DNA from: Citrobacter telavivensis
Lineage (GTDB): Bacteria; Pseudomonadota; Gammaproteobacteria; Enterobacterales; Enterobacteriaceae
DNA length: 64,000 nucleotides
NCBI GenBank assembly: GCA_009363175.1
Contig: CP045205.1
Location: 3,348,001-3,412,000 of the forward strand
Direction of reading: 5' to 3'
The translations under genes and the position numbers were made by a program. Positions 38,382-47,329 of the stretch are shown piece by piece. Within the stretch, counting starts at the first letter, position 1; each line of letters starts with the position of its first letter. The notes under the pieces were generated by a model. It saw nothing but the letters and a program-made list of their open reading frames with translations. It did not search any database and was not told the origin of the DNA.

Positions 38382-39102
38382 ATCCCTGCTCCTCCAGTTG
38401 TTTGACCAGCGTGAAATCGCCAGACTTCACAATCCGCCCCTGATACAGGACGTGGACAAAATCAGGTTTGATATAGTCAAGAATACGCTGATAGTGGGTG
38501 ACAATAATGAACGAGCGCTTACCGTCACGCAGTGAGTTGACGCCATCGGCAACCACTTTCAAGGCATCAATATCCAGCCCGGAATCCGACTCATCGAGAA
38601 TACACAGTTCCGGCTCCAGCACCGCCATTTGCAGAATGTCATTACGCTTCTTCTCGCCACCGGAAAAACCGACGTTCACCGAGCGGGTTAGCAGATCTTC
38701 CGGCATCTTCAACAGCGCGATTTTCTCTTCCATCAGATCCTGAAAATCGAAGCGATCCAGCGATTCCTGTCCGCGATAAGTACGCACCGCATTGAGCGCC
38801 GTTTGTAGGAAAAACTGATTGCTGACGCCAGGGATTTCCACCGGATACTGGAAGGCCATAAAGATGCCTTCACCCGCTCTCTCTTCCGGCGCCAGGTCGA
38901 GCAGGTCTTTCCCTTTAAACATCACCGACCCGCCGGTGACTTCATAATCTTCACGCCCTGCCAGCGTCGCAGAGAGCGTACTTTTCCCGGAGCCGTTCGG
39001 TCCCATAATGGCATGCACTTCCCCTGGACGAACCTCAAGGCTCAACCCACGCAGGATCGCTTTCTCTTCCACACTGACCTGTAAATCTTTAATCGTTAAC
39101 AT
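38356..39102 (-). CDS. sufC: SufC, ABC-type ATPase of the SufBCD scaffold
   Basis: A 248-residue cytosolic ABC ATPase not linked to transport. Walker A GPNGSGKST (about 34-42), signature GFSGGEKKRNDI, Walker B LCILDESDSGLD. ATP binding reshapes SufB and SufD during cluster assembly. Confidence 0.98.
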   Translation of the reverse strand: MLTIKDLQVSVEEKAILRGLSLEVRPGEVHAIMGPNGSGKSTLSATLAGREDYEVTGGSVMFKGKDLLDLAPEERAGEGIFMAFQYPVEIPGVSNQFFLQTALNAVRTYRGQESLDRFDFQDLMEEKIALLKMPEDLLTRSVNVGFSGGEKKRNDILQMAVLEPELCILDESDSGLDIDALKVVADGVNSLRDGKRSFIIVTHYQRILDYIKPDFVHVLYQGRIVKSGDFTLVKQLEEQGYGWLTEQQ

Positions 39103-39111
39103 GTTGCTTCC

Positions 39112-40599
39112 TTAACCGACGCTGTGTTCAAGGCTAATGGCTAATAATTTTTGCGCTTCAACGGCGAACTCCAGCGGCAACTCAGAGAACACGTCCTTAC
39201 AGAAGCCGTTGACGATCATCGAGATCGCATCCTCTTCGCTGATGCCGCGCTGCAGGCAGTAGAACAGCTGATCTTCACCAATCCGCGAGGTGGTTGCTTC
39301 ATGCTCCAGCTGCGCGCTGTTGTTCCGGCATTCGACATACGGGAAGGTATGCGCCCCGCAGTCGGCGCCAATCAGCATTGAGTCGCACTGGGTGAAGTTA
39401 CGGGCATTGGTGGCCGTCGGCATAATTTTGACCAGACCACGATAGCTGTTCTGGCTGTGTCCGGCAGAGATCCCCTTTGAGATAATGGTCGACCGGGTGT
39501 TCTTGCCAATGTGGATCATCTTGGTGCCGGTATCCGCCTGCTGATGTCCGCTGGTCAGCGCCACCGAATAAAATTCGCCGATGGAGTTGTCGCCACGCAG
39601 AATGCAGCTTGGGTATTTCCAGGTAATTGCCGATCCGGTCTCTGACTGGGTCCACGACATTTTGCTGTTCTCACCCTCGCACAGCGCACGTTTGGTGACG
39701 AAGTTCAGAATACCGCCGGTGTTGTTATCGCCGGGGAACCAGTTCTGAACGGTGGAGTATTTCACCTCGGCGTCTTTGTGGATGATCACTTCCACTACCG
39801 CCGCGTGAAGCTGATAGCTGTCGCGCACCGGTGCTGAACAGCCTTCGATATAGCTCACATAGCTGCCTTCATCCGCTACCAGGATCGTGCGCTCAAACTG
39901 CCCGGTCTTCTCGGCGTTAATGCGAAAGTAGGTGGAAAGCTCCATCGGACAGCGCACGCCTTTCGGCACATAAATAAAGGTGCCATCAGAAGCGACCGCC
40001 GCATTTAGCGCGGCGAAGAAGTTATCGTTGCCGGGTACGACGGTGCCAAGATACTGTTTCACCAGTTCGGGATGATCGTGAATCGCTTCGCCGAACGAGC
40101 AGAATATGATCCCCTGCTCCGCCAGTTTTTCACGATAGGTGGTGGCAACAGAGACAGAGTCAAAGATGGCGTCAACTGCCACCTCACGGCCTTCGCGCAC
40201 CGGTACACCGAGCTGTTCAAAGGCAGCCTCCACCTCTTTACTGAGGAAAGCATTCGCCCCGGTTTGCTGTACCGCTCCCGGTTCCGACACGCAGGTCTCA
40301 TCACAATTCCCGCACGAGGGCGCGGAATAGTAGCTGTAGTCCTGATAATTCAGCTTCTCATAGTGCGCCTTTAACCAGTGCGGCTCCTGCATGTCGACCC
40401 AGGCCCTGTACGCATTGAGGCGAAACTCCAGCATCCACTCAGGTTCATTACGTTTGGCCGAAATGGCGCGTACCACCTCTTCGTTGATCCCTTTCGCCAG
40501 CTCATCCGTTTGCAGTTGGGTAAAGAAACCCTCCTTGTAATTCAGAGGGCCGCCGGTCCAGGTTTTGACATCGTCAGTTGCTTCAGTATTACGAGACAT
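39112..40599 (-). CDS. sufB: SufB, Fe-S scaffold subunit
   Basis: 495 residues from MSRNTEATDDVKTW; an upstream in-frame start at 40638 overlaps sufA and is rejected. SufB receives sulfur from SufE and builds the nascent cluster. The conserved C-terminal CRNNSAQLEHEATTSRIGED holds the key cysteine and glutamate. An N-terminal cysteine group (CGNCDETC, about 104-111) is also present. The protein forms the SufBC2D complex. Confidence 0.98.
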   Translation of the reverse strand: MSRNTEATDDVKTWTGGPLNYKEGFFTQLQTDELAKGINEEVVRAISAKRNEPEWMLEFRLNAYRAWVDMQEPHWLKAHYEKLNYQDYSYYSAPSCGNCDETCVSEPGAVQQTGANAFLSKEVEAAFEQLGVPVREGREVAVDAIFDSVSVATTYREKLAEQGIIFCSFGEAIHDHPELVKQYLGTVVPGNDNFFAALNAAVASDGTFIYVPKGVRCPMELSTYFRINAEKTGQFERTILVADEGSYVSYIEGCSAPVRDSYQLHAAVVEVIIHKDAEVKYSTVQNWFPGDNNTGGILNFVTKRALCEGENSKMSWTQSETGSAITWKYPSCILRGDNSIGEFYSVALTSGHQQADTGTKMIHIGKNTRSTIISKGISAGHSQNSYRGLVKIMPTATNARNFTQCDSMLIGADCGAHTFPYVECRNNSAQLEHEATTSRIGEDQLFYCLQRGISEEDAISMIVNGFCKDVFSELPLEFAVEAQKLLAISLEHSVG

Positions 40600-40607
40600 A
40601 GTACCGC

Positions 40608-40976
40608 CTATACCCCAAAGCTTTCGCCACAGCCGCATTCGTTCTGGGCCTTCGGGTTATGAAATTTGAATAACTGGTTTAATCCTTCGCGGACGTAATC
40701 CACTTCCGTGCCGTCGATGAATGGCATCGCCTGCAGCGGGACGTAGAGCTTCGCACCCTCAACCTCGAACAGCAGATCGTCTTTCTCCGGCTCGCTGACG
40801 GTATCCAGCACATAGCCAAAACCGGCGCATCCCGTCTGCTTAACGCCCAGGCGCACGCCCAGCATGCCAGGCTGCTTTGCGACCAGTTCGCGAATATGCG
40901 CTGCTGCCGCAGGGGTGAGCGTCAATCCGCGCCAGGCGAAATCGTCCGGATTAAATGTTCCTGAATGCAATTCCAT
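40608..40976 (-). CDS. sufA: SufA, A-type Fe-S carrier
   Basis: 122 residues from MELHSGTFNPDDF, the E. coli start. Three conserved cysteines, one in KQTGCAGFGY and two in NECGCGESF, bind the carried cluster. First gene of the operon; its upstream region carries a Fur-like box. Confidence 0.97.
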   Translation of the reverse strand: MELHSGTFNPDDFAWRGLTLTPAAAAHIRELVAKQPGMLGVRLGVKQTGCAGFGYVLDTVSEPEKDDLLFEVEGAKLYVPLQAMPFIDGTEVDYVREGLNQLFKFHNPKAQNECGCGESFGV

Positions 40977-41005
40977 AGGGTTACCTCGCATAATGAGCCA
41001 TCAGG

Positions 41006-41039
41006 CTATAACACCATGTTAGTGATAACGATTCTCACT
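41006..41039 (-). promoter_or_regulatory. suf operon promoter with Fur box
   Basis: On the minus strand TTATAG (41006-41011) can serve as the -10. AGTGATAACGATTCTCACT at 41021-41039 resembles the Fur consensus GATAATGATAATCATTATC and lies over the -35 region, as at E. coli suf, where Fur represses and IscR, OxyR and IHF activate. The rest to 41449 holds no gene, but see the hairpin at 41273-41307. Confidence 0.7.
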
Positions 41040-41272
41040 TCAACCCCTCAACAGCAGGGGCATTCTGGCGTTTCACCCTTTTTGACCACTTTTATTAAGC
41101 ATAGACCCTGCCGCGCGGGTTAAGAGGAATGGATGAATTTGTTCAATGCATTGATTGATAATGACTTTAACGTTCATCATCGACCTGGCAGGTCAAAACA
41201 GTAAAGATGTATAGAAAATGACTATTTCAGGGATAGGAATAACATGAGGAGGGTGAAAGCACAGAAAAACAA

Positions 41273-41307
41273 AACCCTTAAGGTTGTCAGTAACAGCCTT
41301 AAGGGTT
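41273..41307. other. Long perfect hairpin in the suf-LysR gap
   Basis: AACCCTTAAGG (41273-41283) and CCTTAAGGGTT (41297-41307) pair perfectly over 11 bp, and the loop can extend the stem by three more pairs plus one wobble. It is followed by a CCGG-rich REP-like stretch to about 41340 and no T run. It could be a terminator, a processed RNA structure or a repeat. E. coli encodes a small RNA between sufA and ydiH, but I cannot match it here. Confidence 0.55.
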
Positions 41308-41449
41308 CCGGCCCCATCCGGCGCTTATCTCCGGCACTCACGATGGCTTAGCTCTTGAAGGGGCGATAAGAATAGTCTCATATTGCCGAAGGTCATTTTT
41401 AACACAAATTGCTATCCCGCACTTTTTTGTGGCGGATCAATTCCATGCG

Positions 41450-42325
41450 TTACGACATCGTTGCCTGGATTGCCTCCAGAAACAGCCGAAGCCCAACGGG
41501 CTGATGCTCACGGGAAAGATACAGACCGTACACGGCAAGGCGTCGGGGTTGCAGCATCGGCAGCAGGCGTACCAGTTGCCCCTGCGCGAGTCCTTCACGC
41601 GCTTCCTTTTCCGGCACCAGCGCGATCCCCATGCCTGCCAGCGCAGATTCGCACAGCAGAGACGAGATCCCGGCGCTCAGATTTCCCTTTATCGCCACCG
41701 AGGCCGCCTCGCCCCGTTCGTCGAGAAAATGCCACGATTTCCCGGCAAACCCACTGTAATACAGGCAGTTATGCTGAGCGAGATCCTCCAGCGTCTGCGG
41801 GATGCCGTGCTGGCGCAAATACGCCTCTGACGCACACAGAACCGATTCGCAGTCGCCGAGTCGGCGGGCAATCGTACCTGGCTCGGGGTTATCGGTAATA
41901 CGAATCGCGACATCAATGCGTTCACCGACCAGACTGACCGGCTGATTGTTTATCTCAACTTCAATGCGCAATTCTGGATACCGTGCTAAAAAACCTGGCA
42001 GCACCGGCGCGAGAATGTGCATTGCCGTAAAGTGCGCACACGCGACGCGCAGCGTTCCGGTGGGAATCTCTGTCGCCGACGCCGCACCAATCGCCTGCGA
42101 CAGCTGCGCCAGCGTTCGCGTCTTCACCAATGCCTCTTCTCCGGCTGGCGTAATCGTCAGCCTGCGCGATGAACGATGAATCAACCGCGCGCCTGCCCAT
42201 TTCTCCATCTCATCAAGATAACGGCTCACCATCGGTCGGGAGAGTCCCAGTGCCCGCGCCGCCGCACTCAGGCTGCCTAAATCGCAGATATGATTGAATA
42301 CCGTCGCCGCCATGACTCTGTCCAT
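41450..42325 (-). CDS. LysR-type transcriptional regulator
   Basis: 291 residues from the ATG at 42325 (MDRVMAATVFNHICDLGSLS); GGGGT precedes it. The N-terminal winged helix-turn-helix (about 3-60) contains SLSAAARALGLSRPMVSRYL, and the C-terminal LysR substrate domain begins near 90. It resembles the DNA-binding type most often linked to small efflux or hydrolase genes. It is divergent from the MBL-fold gene across 124 bp, so it probably controls that gene. The pair is absent between sufA and ydiH in E. coli K-12. The effector is unknown. Confidence 0.88.
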   Translation of the reverse strand: MDRVMAATVFNHICDLGSLSAAARALGLSRPMVSRYLDEMEKWAGARLIHRSSRRLTITPAGEEALVKTRTLAQLSQAIGAASATEIPTGTLRVACAHFTAMHILAPVLPGFLARYPELRIEVEINNQPVSLVGERIDVAIRITDNPEPGTIARRLGDCESVLCASEAYLRQHGIPQTLEDLAQHNCLYYSGFAGKSWHFLDERGEAASVAIKGNLSAGISSLLCESALAGMGIALVPEKEAREGLAQGQLVRLLPMLQPRRLAVYGLYLSREHQPVGLRLFLEAIQATMS

Positions 42326-42449
42326 TGCTACCCCATCCGATCGTTTTATGAAACTCAGCATGTCCTGATACAGGAATTCTAACAGATCCAAATTTCCTTA
42401 AAATACAGGCCACACCCAGAACAATTTCATCTGCATAAGGTTATCCCTC

Positions 42450-43301
42450 ATGAAAAGTAAACTGCTGACCCTGTTGTTGCCTGCTGTCGCCTCTCCACTG
42501 TTTGCCGCACCGCTGCAACTTGACGTCTATAACCCACAGGAAAACGCCATCTTCCCTGTTTCCTCAACGCTGGTATCCGGCCCGACGGAAGCGATATTGT
42601 TTGATGCGCAGTTCAGCACTAAAGACGGGGCAAAACTGGTGGAGATGATTAAATCCCGTGGCAAAACGCTGAAAGCCATCGTGATTACCTCCGGCGATCC
42701 AGATTTCTATTTTGGCCTGGAGCCGATTGTGAAGGCTTTTCCTGACGCGAAGGTACTGGCGACACCATCGGTCGTTGAGCATATTCGTGCCACCAAAGAG
42801 GCTAAGCTGCAGTATTGGGGACCACAGATGAAGGATGGCGCGCCAACGGCGCCGATCGTTCCGCAGACCACCGCTGAAACGCGTTTTAGCGTAGATGGTG
42901 AAACGCTGGAATTGCGTCATCCTAATGATTACGCGGCGTATGTCTGGGTACCGGCTAACCGGGCGATCCTCGGCGGCACGGGCGTGGCGGCAGGCATTCA
43001 TGTCTGGACGGCTGACACCCAGACACCGGAGCAACGCGCATCATGGCGTAATATCCTGACTGAAATGCACAGCCTGCAACCAAAGCAGGTCATTCCCGGT
43101 CATTACCTTGGTCAACGCCCAGCAGGCGATGGCGCTATCCGCTTCACGCAGGATTACCTGCAATCGTTTGAACAGGCGCTGGCATCGAAACAAGGTTCGG
43201 CCTGGGTCATTAAGACGATGAACGCCGCGTGGCCAGGACTGGCAGATGAAAGCTCGCTGGAATTGAGCGCGAAAGTGAATTCGGGCGAGATGACGTGGTA
43301 G
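42450..43301 (+). CDS. Exported MBL-fold protein with altered metal motif
   Basis: A 283-residue protein with a clear signal peptide (MKSKLLTLLLPAVASPLFAA, cleaved near 20), hence periplasmic. The fold follows the metallo-beta-lactamase order: STLVSGPTEAILFDAQFS, then ITSGDPDFYFG where HxHxDH is expected, and VIPGHYLG later. The two leading histidines are replaced (Gly-Asp-Pro-Asp-Phe), so metal binding, if any, differs from classic enzymes. Some annotators call relatives Vmh-type hydrolases. Substrate unknown. Expression is probably under the divergent LysR regulator. Confidence 0.85.
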   Translation: MKSKLLTLLLPAVASPLFAAPLQLDVYNPQENAIFPVSSTLVSGPTEAILFDAQFSTKDGAKLVEMIKSRGKTLKAIVITSGDPDFYFGLEPIVKAFPDAKVLATPSVVEHIRATKEAKLQYWGPQMKDGAPTAPIVPQTTAETRFSVDGETLELRHPNDYAAYVWVPANRAILGGTGVAAGIHVWTADTQTPEQRASWRNILTEMHSLQPKQVIPGHYLGQRPAGDGAIRFTQDYLQSFEQALASKQGSAWVIKTMNAAWPGLADESSLELSAKVNSGEMTW

Positions 43302-43320
43302 CACCGCTGCGTAAGGACCA

Positions 43321-43347
43321 AAAAAAACCCGACTCAGGTGTCGGGTT
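43321..43347 (-). terminator. Intrinsic terminator of ydiH
   Basis: The stem AACCCGAC/GTCGGGTT with a 6-nt loop is followed, on the minus strand, by a run of T (A-tract 43321-43327 on plus). It ends ydiH transcription and may also act on the convergent MBL gene. Confidence 0.85.
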
Positions 43348-43371
43348 CTCTTTACGCTGACAATCACAGAA

Positions 43372-43560
43372 TCAATGAACGCCAAGGCGCCAGGCAAAAT
43401 AGATCTCTTCTTTTAACTCGGTGGAAGAGAGCGTCAGTAAATCGGTAAATTCGAGCTCAAGTTGTTTTAGTTTTTTAAGGTATTGGGCTGGAGAGAGCTC
43501 TGTTTTATCACGACGTAAAAACTCAATTGCCAGTTGGGCCGGGTCTAGTTGGCTAGTCAT
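43372..43560 (-). CDS. ydiH: YdiH, conserved small protein
   Basis: 62 residues from MTSQLDPAQLAIEFLRR; the upstream in-frame start at 43590 is less likely because E. coli YdiH begins here. It is mostly helical (QYLKKLKQLELEFTDLLTL), with end YFAWRLGVH. Function unknown; conserved in enterobacteria. Confidence 0.9.
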   Translation of the reverse strand: MTSQLDPAQLAIEFLRRDKTELSPAQYLKKLKQLELEFTDLLTLSSTELKEEIYFAWRLGVH

Positions 43561-43660
43561 ATCATCCTCGCTTATGGTCAAAACCTGCACAGTATATCAC
43601 CTTTTGCTGCGCAGATTATGACCAAAAGCAATAGTGATCACACTTTTTCCGGTGACAACG

Positions 43661-44071
43661 TCACACAACGGCCGTTGTCAACCGCGAGGTACAGCACAGT
43701 CGCTGCTGCTCATCGTAGATGTCAATCTGCCAGACCTGATGTCGGGAGCCGGTATGAATTGCCTTACAAACTCCCTTTACGCGCCCTTCCCGCGCGGAGC
43801 GAACGTGATTAGCATTGACCTCCAGCCCCACCACTTTTTGCTCGCCCTGAGTACACAGGTAACCCGCAACCGAACCGATGCTTTCAGCGAGCACAACAGA
43901 GGCTCCGCCGTGTAGCAGGCCAAACGGCTGCTTCGTGCGCCCGTCAACGGGCATTGACGCTTCAAGCGTATCGTCGCCGATATGCTCAAAGCGAATATCC
44001 AGCAGGCCAACCATATTGCCTTCCCCCATCGCATTGAGGGCGTCGAGGGTCACTTCACGTTTCCAGATCAT
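43661..44071 (-). CDS. menI: MenI (YdiI), 1,4-dihydroxy-2-naphthoyl-CoA hydrolase
   Basis: A 136-residue hotdog-fold thioesterase that releases DHNA from its CoA ester in menaquinone synthesis. The start MIWKREVTLDALN follows E. coli. The active-site region QPFGLLHGGASVVLAESIGS includes the catalytic Glu and the HGG motif. It overlaps the upstream ydiJ stop by four bases, so the two are one operon. Confidence 0.96.
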   Translation of the reverse strand: MIWKREVTLDALNAMGEGNMVGLLDIRFEHIGDDTLEASMPVDGRTKQPFGLLHGGASVVLAESIGSVAGYLCTQGEQKVVGLEVNANHVRSAREGRVKGVCKAIHTGSRHQVWQIDIYDEQQRLCCTSRLTTAVV

Positions 44072-47000
44072 CCAATAATCTCCAGTAATGCCTGCACAGG
44101 ATGGCGCACGCCAGTGCCTTCGACGCGTTTCACCTGGCTGCGGCAGGAATATCCCGTCGCGAGGCAACGACTACGCGGCAGTCGCTCCATCGCCTGGTGC
44201 CACGACAACTCGTAGATACCCAGCGAACTCGCATGGTTCTTTGCCTCATGACCGTAAGTACCGGCCATACCGCAACACCCCACGCTGACATTTTCCAGCT
44301 TCGCGCCAAAGCGGGCAAAAATTGACGCCCATTGCGCCGGCGCGCCGGGCAGCGCGGTCACTTCGGTACAGTGGCCGAAGAAATACCAGGATTCACCGCT
44401 AACGTCACGCGGTTCGTGCGAGGCCAGCGCCGTTGCCAGCCACTCATTAGCGAGTTGGACATGGAAATCGCCGCGCTGTTCGCCTAGCGCCAACTTGTAC
44501 TCATCGCGATAACAGAGCACCAGCGCCGGATCGACGCCGACCATCGGCATGCCCAGTGTCGCCACGCGGTTCAAAAAATCAGAGGTCTTTTTGGCGGTCT
44601 TCGCAAAACGCGTCAGGAATCCTTTGATGTGCTGTGCTTTACCGTTTGGCGAGAACGGCAGAAGAACCGGCTGCATCCCCAGTTTTTCGACCAGACGGAC
44701 GAAATCCGCCACGACCTGCGCGTCGTAATAGCTGGTAAACGGATCCTGCACCACCAGCACCGTATTGGCTTTCTGCGCATCCGTGAGCGCTTCGAGCTGT
44801 TCCAGCGTCATGTTCGCCGAGCGATGACCAACCATCTGCTGTTGCAATGACGGCGTCGACAGCAGCGGCAGATCGACCATGCCAATATGTTTTGCCGACA
44901 GCTTGCGCACCAGCGGCTGATTAATAAAGAAGTTGAAGGTCTTCGGCGCCCGCGCCATCAGCGGCGCATAGGTTTCGACCGTCGCCACCAGATGGTCACG
45001 CAGCGGGCGCAGGTAGCGGGTATGGTAAAGCTGCAGGAAGCGCGAGCGGAATTCCGGGACGTCGATTTTGATCGGACACTGCGTCGAACAGGCCTTACAG
45101 GCCAGACAGCCGGACATCGCCTCCTTCACTTCATGCGAGAAGTCATACTCGCCCTTACTGGCATGCCAGGTGTTACGGGTGCGCGAAATCAGAGACCGCA
45201 GACTGGGCCGTTTGCTCGCCAGCGCGTTTTCCAGTCGTACCGGATCAACACCGCGATCCGCCAGCAGACGCAGCCATTCACGCACCAGCGTCGCGCGCCC
45301 TTTTGGCGAATGGATGCGATTGAGGCTGATTTTCATCGACGGGCACATCGGGCTCTTCGCATCAAAGTTAAAGCACAGACCGTTACCATTACATTCCAGC
45401 GCGCCTCGCCAGGTCTGGCGCACGGCCAGCGGGATTTGTCGGTCCCAGGTGCCGCGTTTGACCGCATCGACTTTCATCATCGGCGCGTCGATACCTTCCG
45501 GCGGACAAATTTTCCCCGGATTCAGCCGGTTTTGCGGATCGAACGCCGCTTTGACCTTCCGCAGTTCCGCGAAGAGTTCATCGCCGAAAAACGCCGGGCT
45601 GTATTCGGCGCGAAAACCTTTGCCGTGTTCACCCCACAGCAGACCGCCATATTTCGCCGTCAGCGCCACCACCTCATCGGAGATTTGCTTCATCAGCACT
45701 TCCTGCTGCGGGTCGCACATATCCAGCGCCGGCCGCACATGCAGCACCCCGGCGTCGACGTGGCCGAACATACCGTAGCTCAGGCCGTGGCCATCAAGCA
45801 GTGCGCGAAATTCTGCGATGTAGTCGGCAAGATGTTCCGGCGGTACGCAGGTGTCCTCGGCAAACGGGATTGGTTTTGCCGCGCCTTTCGCATTTCCCAG
45901 CAACCCCACCGCTTTTTTACGCATTGCGTAGATACGCTCAACGCCCGCCAGTTCAGTACATAACTGCCAGCCAATCACCCCCGCCTCTTCACGCGCAATC
46001 AGCTCATCCAGGCGCTCGCACAGGGACGCAACCTGTCCGTCGATAACGGCTTCATCATCACCGGCAAATTCGACGATGTTCAGGCCGAGCATCTCTTTGT
46101 CCGGGACGTCGGTAATCAGTTCGCTCACCGAATGCCAGATGATGTCTTCACGCGCCAGATTCAACACTTTTGAGTCAACCGTCTCCACCGACAGCGCGCG
46201 CGCGTCCACCATGAACGGCGCATTCCGCAGTGCGGAGTCAAAAGAGTCGTATTTCACGTTCACCAGTCGGCGCACTTTCGGCAGTGGCGTAATGTCCAGC
46301 CGCGCTTCCGTAATGAACGCCAGCGTCCCTTCCGAACCGGTGAGGATCCGGGTTAGATCGAATTCACTCATGTCATCGTTAAAGACATGGCGCAAGTCGT
46401 AACCCGTCAGGAAGCGGTTCAGTTTGGGGAATTTATCAATGATCAACTGACGCTTTTCGCGGCAGCGCTCAAACACGGTGCGATAAATACGGCCAATGGC
46501 GGTGTTGCTCTGACCAAGCGTCTGTGCCAGTTCAACCGGCAGCGGCTGCGTATCGAGAATATCGCCACCCAGCAGTACTGCCCGCACGCCCAGCACGTGA
46601 TCGGACGTCTTCCCGTAGACCAGCGACCCCTGCCCGGAGGCGTCGGTATTAATCATCCCCCCCAGTGTCGCCCGGTTACTGGTGGACAGTTCCGGGGCAA
46701 AAAAATAGCCATACGGTTTGAGATACTGATTCAGTTGATCCTTGATCACCCCGGCTTCCACCCGCACCCAGCCCTCTTCCGGGTTGATCTCAATGATGCG
46801 GCTCATATAGCGGGACATATCGACGATGATGCCCTGGTTCAGCGCCTGTCCGTTAGTCCCCGTACCGCCGCCGCGCGGGGTAAAAATCAGCGAGATAAAG
46901 CGTGGTTGCGCCGCCAGACGGGCAATCAGCGCCACATCGGCCGTTGAACGGGGGAAAACCACGGCATCGGGGAGAAGTTGATAGATACTGTTATCTGTCG

Positions 47001-47124
47001 ACATCGTCAGACGATCGGCATAACTGGTTGCCGTATCACCGGTAAATTCTTGTTGCTCCAGCTCTTGCAAAAAATTAAGCACCAACTGAACGACGCCGGG
47101 TGCCTGAGAAATTTGTGGAATCAT
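44068..47124 (-). CDS. ydiJ: YdiJ, FAD/Fe-S oxidoreductase (D-2-hydroxyglutarate dehydrogenase type)
   Basis: 1018 residues, the E. coli length. The N-terminal PCMH-type FAD domain has RGGGTGTNGQALNQG (about 85-99) and TGSEGTLAFITEARLDI, followed by an FAD-linked oxidase C-terminal domain. Then comes a ferredoxin part with CLACKACSTQCPIKIDVPEF, and a C-terminal CCG-type region with VGCCGMAGTYGHE. The E. coli protein is reported to oxidise D-2-hydroxyglutarate. It passes electrons to quinone or a soluble acceptor, probably at the membrane. Divergent from ydiK. Confidence 0.95.
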   Translation of the reverse strand: MIPQISQAPGVVQLVLNFLQELEQQEFTGDTATSYADRLTMSTDNSIYQLLPDAVVFPRSTADVALIARLAAQPRFISLIFTPRGGGTGTNGQALNQGIIVDMSRYMSRIIEINPEEGWVRVEAGVIKDQLNQYLKPYGYFFAPELSTSNRATLGGMINTDASGQGSLVYGKTSDHVLGVRAVLLGGDILDTQPLPVELAQTLGQSNTAIGRIYRTVFERCREKRQLIIDKFPKLNRFLTGYDLRHVFNDDMSEFDLTRILTGSEGTLAFITEARLDITPLPKVRRLVNVKYDSFDSALRNAPFMVDARALSVETVDSKVLNLAREDIIWHSVSELITDVPDKEMLGLNIVEFAGDDEAVIDGQVASLCERLDELIAREEAGVIGWQLCTELAGVERIYAMRKKAVGLLGNAKGAAKPIPFAEDTCVPPEHLADYIAEFRALLDGHGLSYGMFGHVDAGVLHVRPALDMCDPQQEVLMKQISDEVVALTAKYGGLLWGEHGKGFRAEYSPAFFGDELFAELRKVKAAFDPQNRLNPGKICPPEGIDAPMMKVDAVKRGTWDRQIPLAVRQTWRGALECNGNGLCFNFDAKSPMCPSMKISLNRIHSPKGRATLVREWLRLLADRGVDPVRLENALASKRPSLRSLISRTRNTWHASKGEYDFSHEVKEAMSGCLACKACSTQCPIKIDVPEFRSRFLQLYHTRYLRPLRDHLVATVETYAPLMARAPKTFNFFINQPLVRKLSAKHIGMVDLPLLSTPSLQQQMVGHRSANMTLEQLEALTDAQKANTVLVVQDPFTSYYDAQVVADFVRLVEKLGMQPVLLPFSPNGKAQHIKGFLTRFAKTAKKTSDFLNRVATLGMPMVGVDPALVLCYRDEYKLALGEQRGDFHVQLANEWLATALASHEPRDVSGESWYFFGHCTEVTALPGAPAQWASIFARFGAKLENVSVGCCGMAGTYGHEAKNHASSLGIYELSWHQAMERLPRSRCLATGYSCRSQVKRVEGTGVRHPVQALLEIIG

Positions 47125-47160
47125 TATCGTGACCCTTTCCTGCGGTCTGTGTGTTGTGGG

Positions 47161-47176
47161 AGTTAATCGTTTGCTT
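47161..47176. promoter_or_regulatory. Likely PurR operator upstream of ydiK
   Basis: The minus strand reads AAGCAAACGATTAACT, close to the PurR consensus ACGCAAACGTTTGCGT. From memory, ydiK is listed among PurR-regulated genes in E. coli. It lies between divergent ydiJ and ydiK, about 155 bp before ydiK. Confidence 0.55.
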
Positions 47177-47329
47177 ATTGTTGTATCACATTTTTTTCTA
47201 ATACACCCAACAGAAATACTGGCAGAATCCGCCTGTCAAAAACCGCTGAAATTGCTCATCATTATGAGACGTGTTTCACACGGTCGTGTCGCGTCAACGA
47301 TCTGACGCACTACATAGGTGAAAGAGTTT

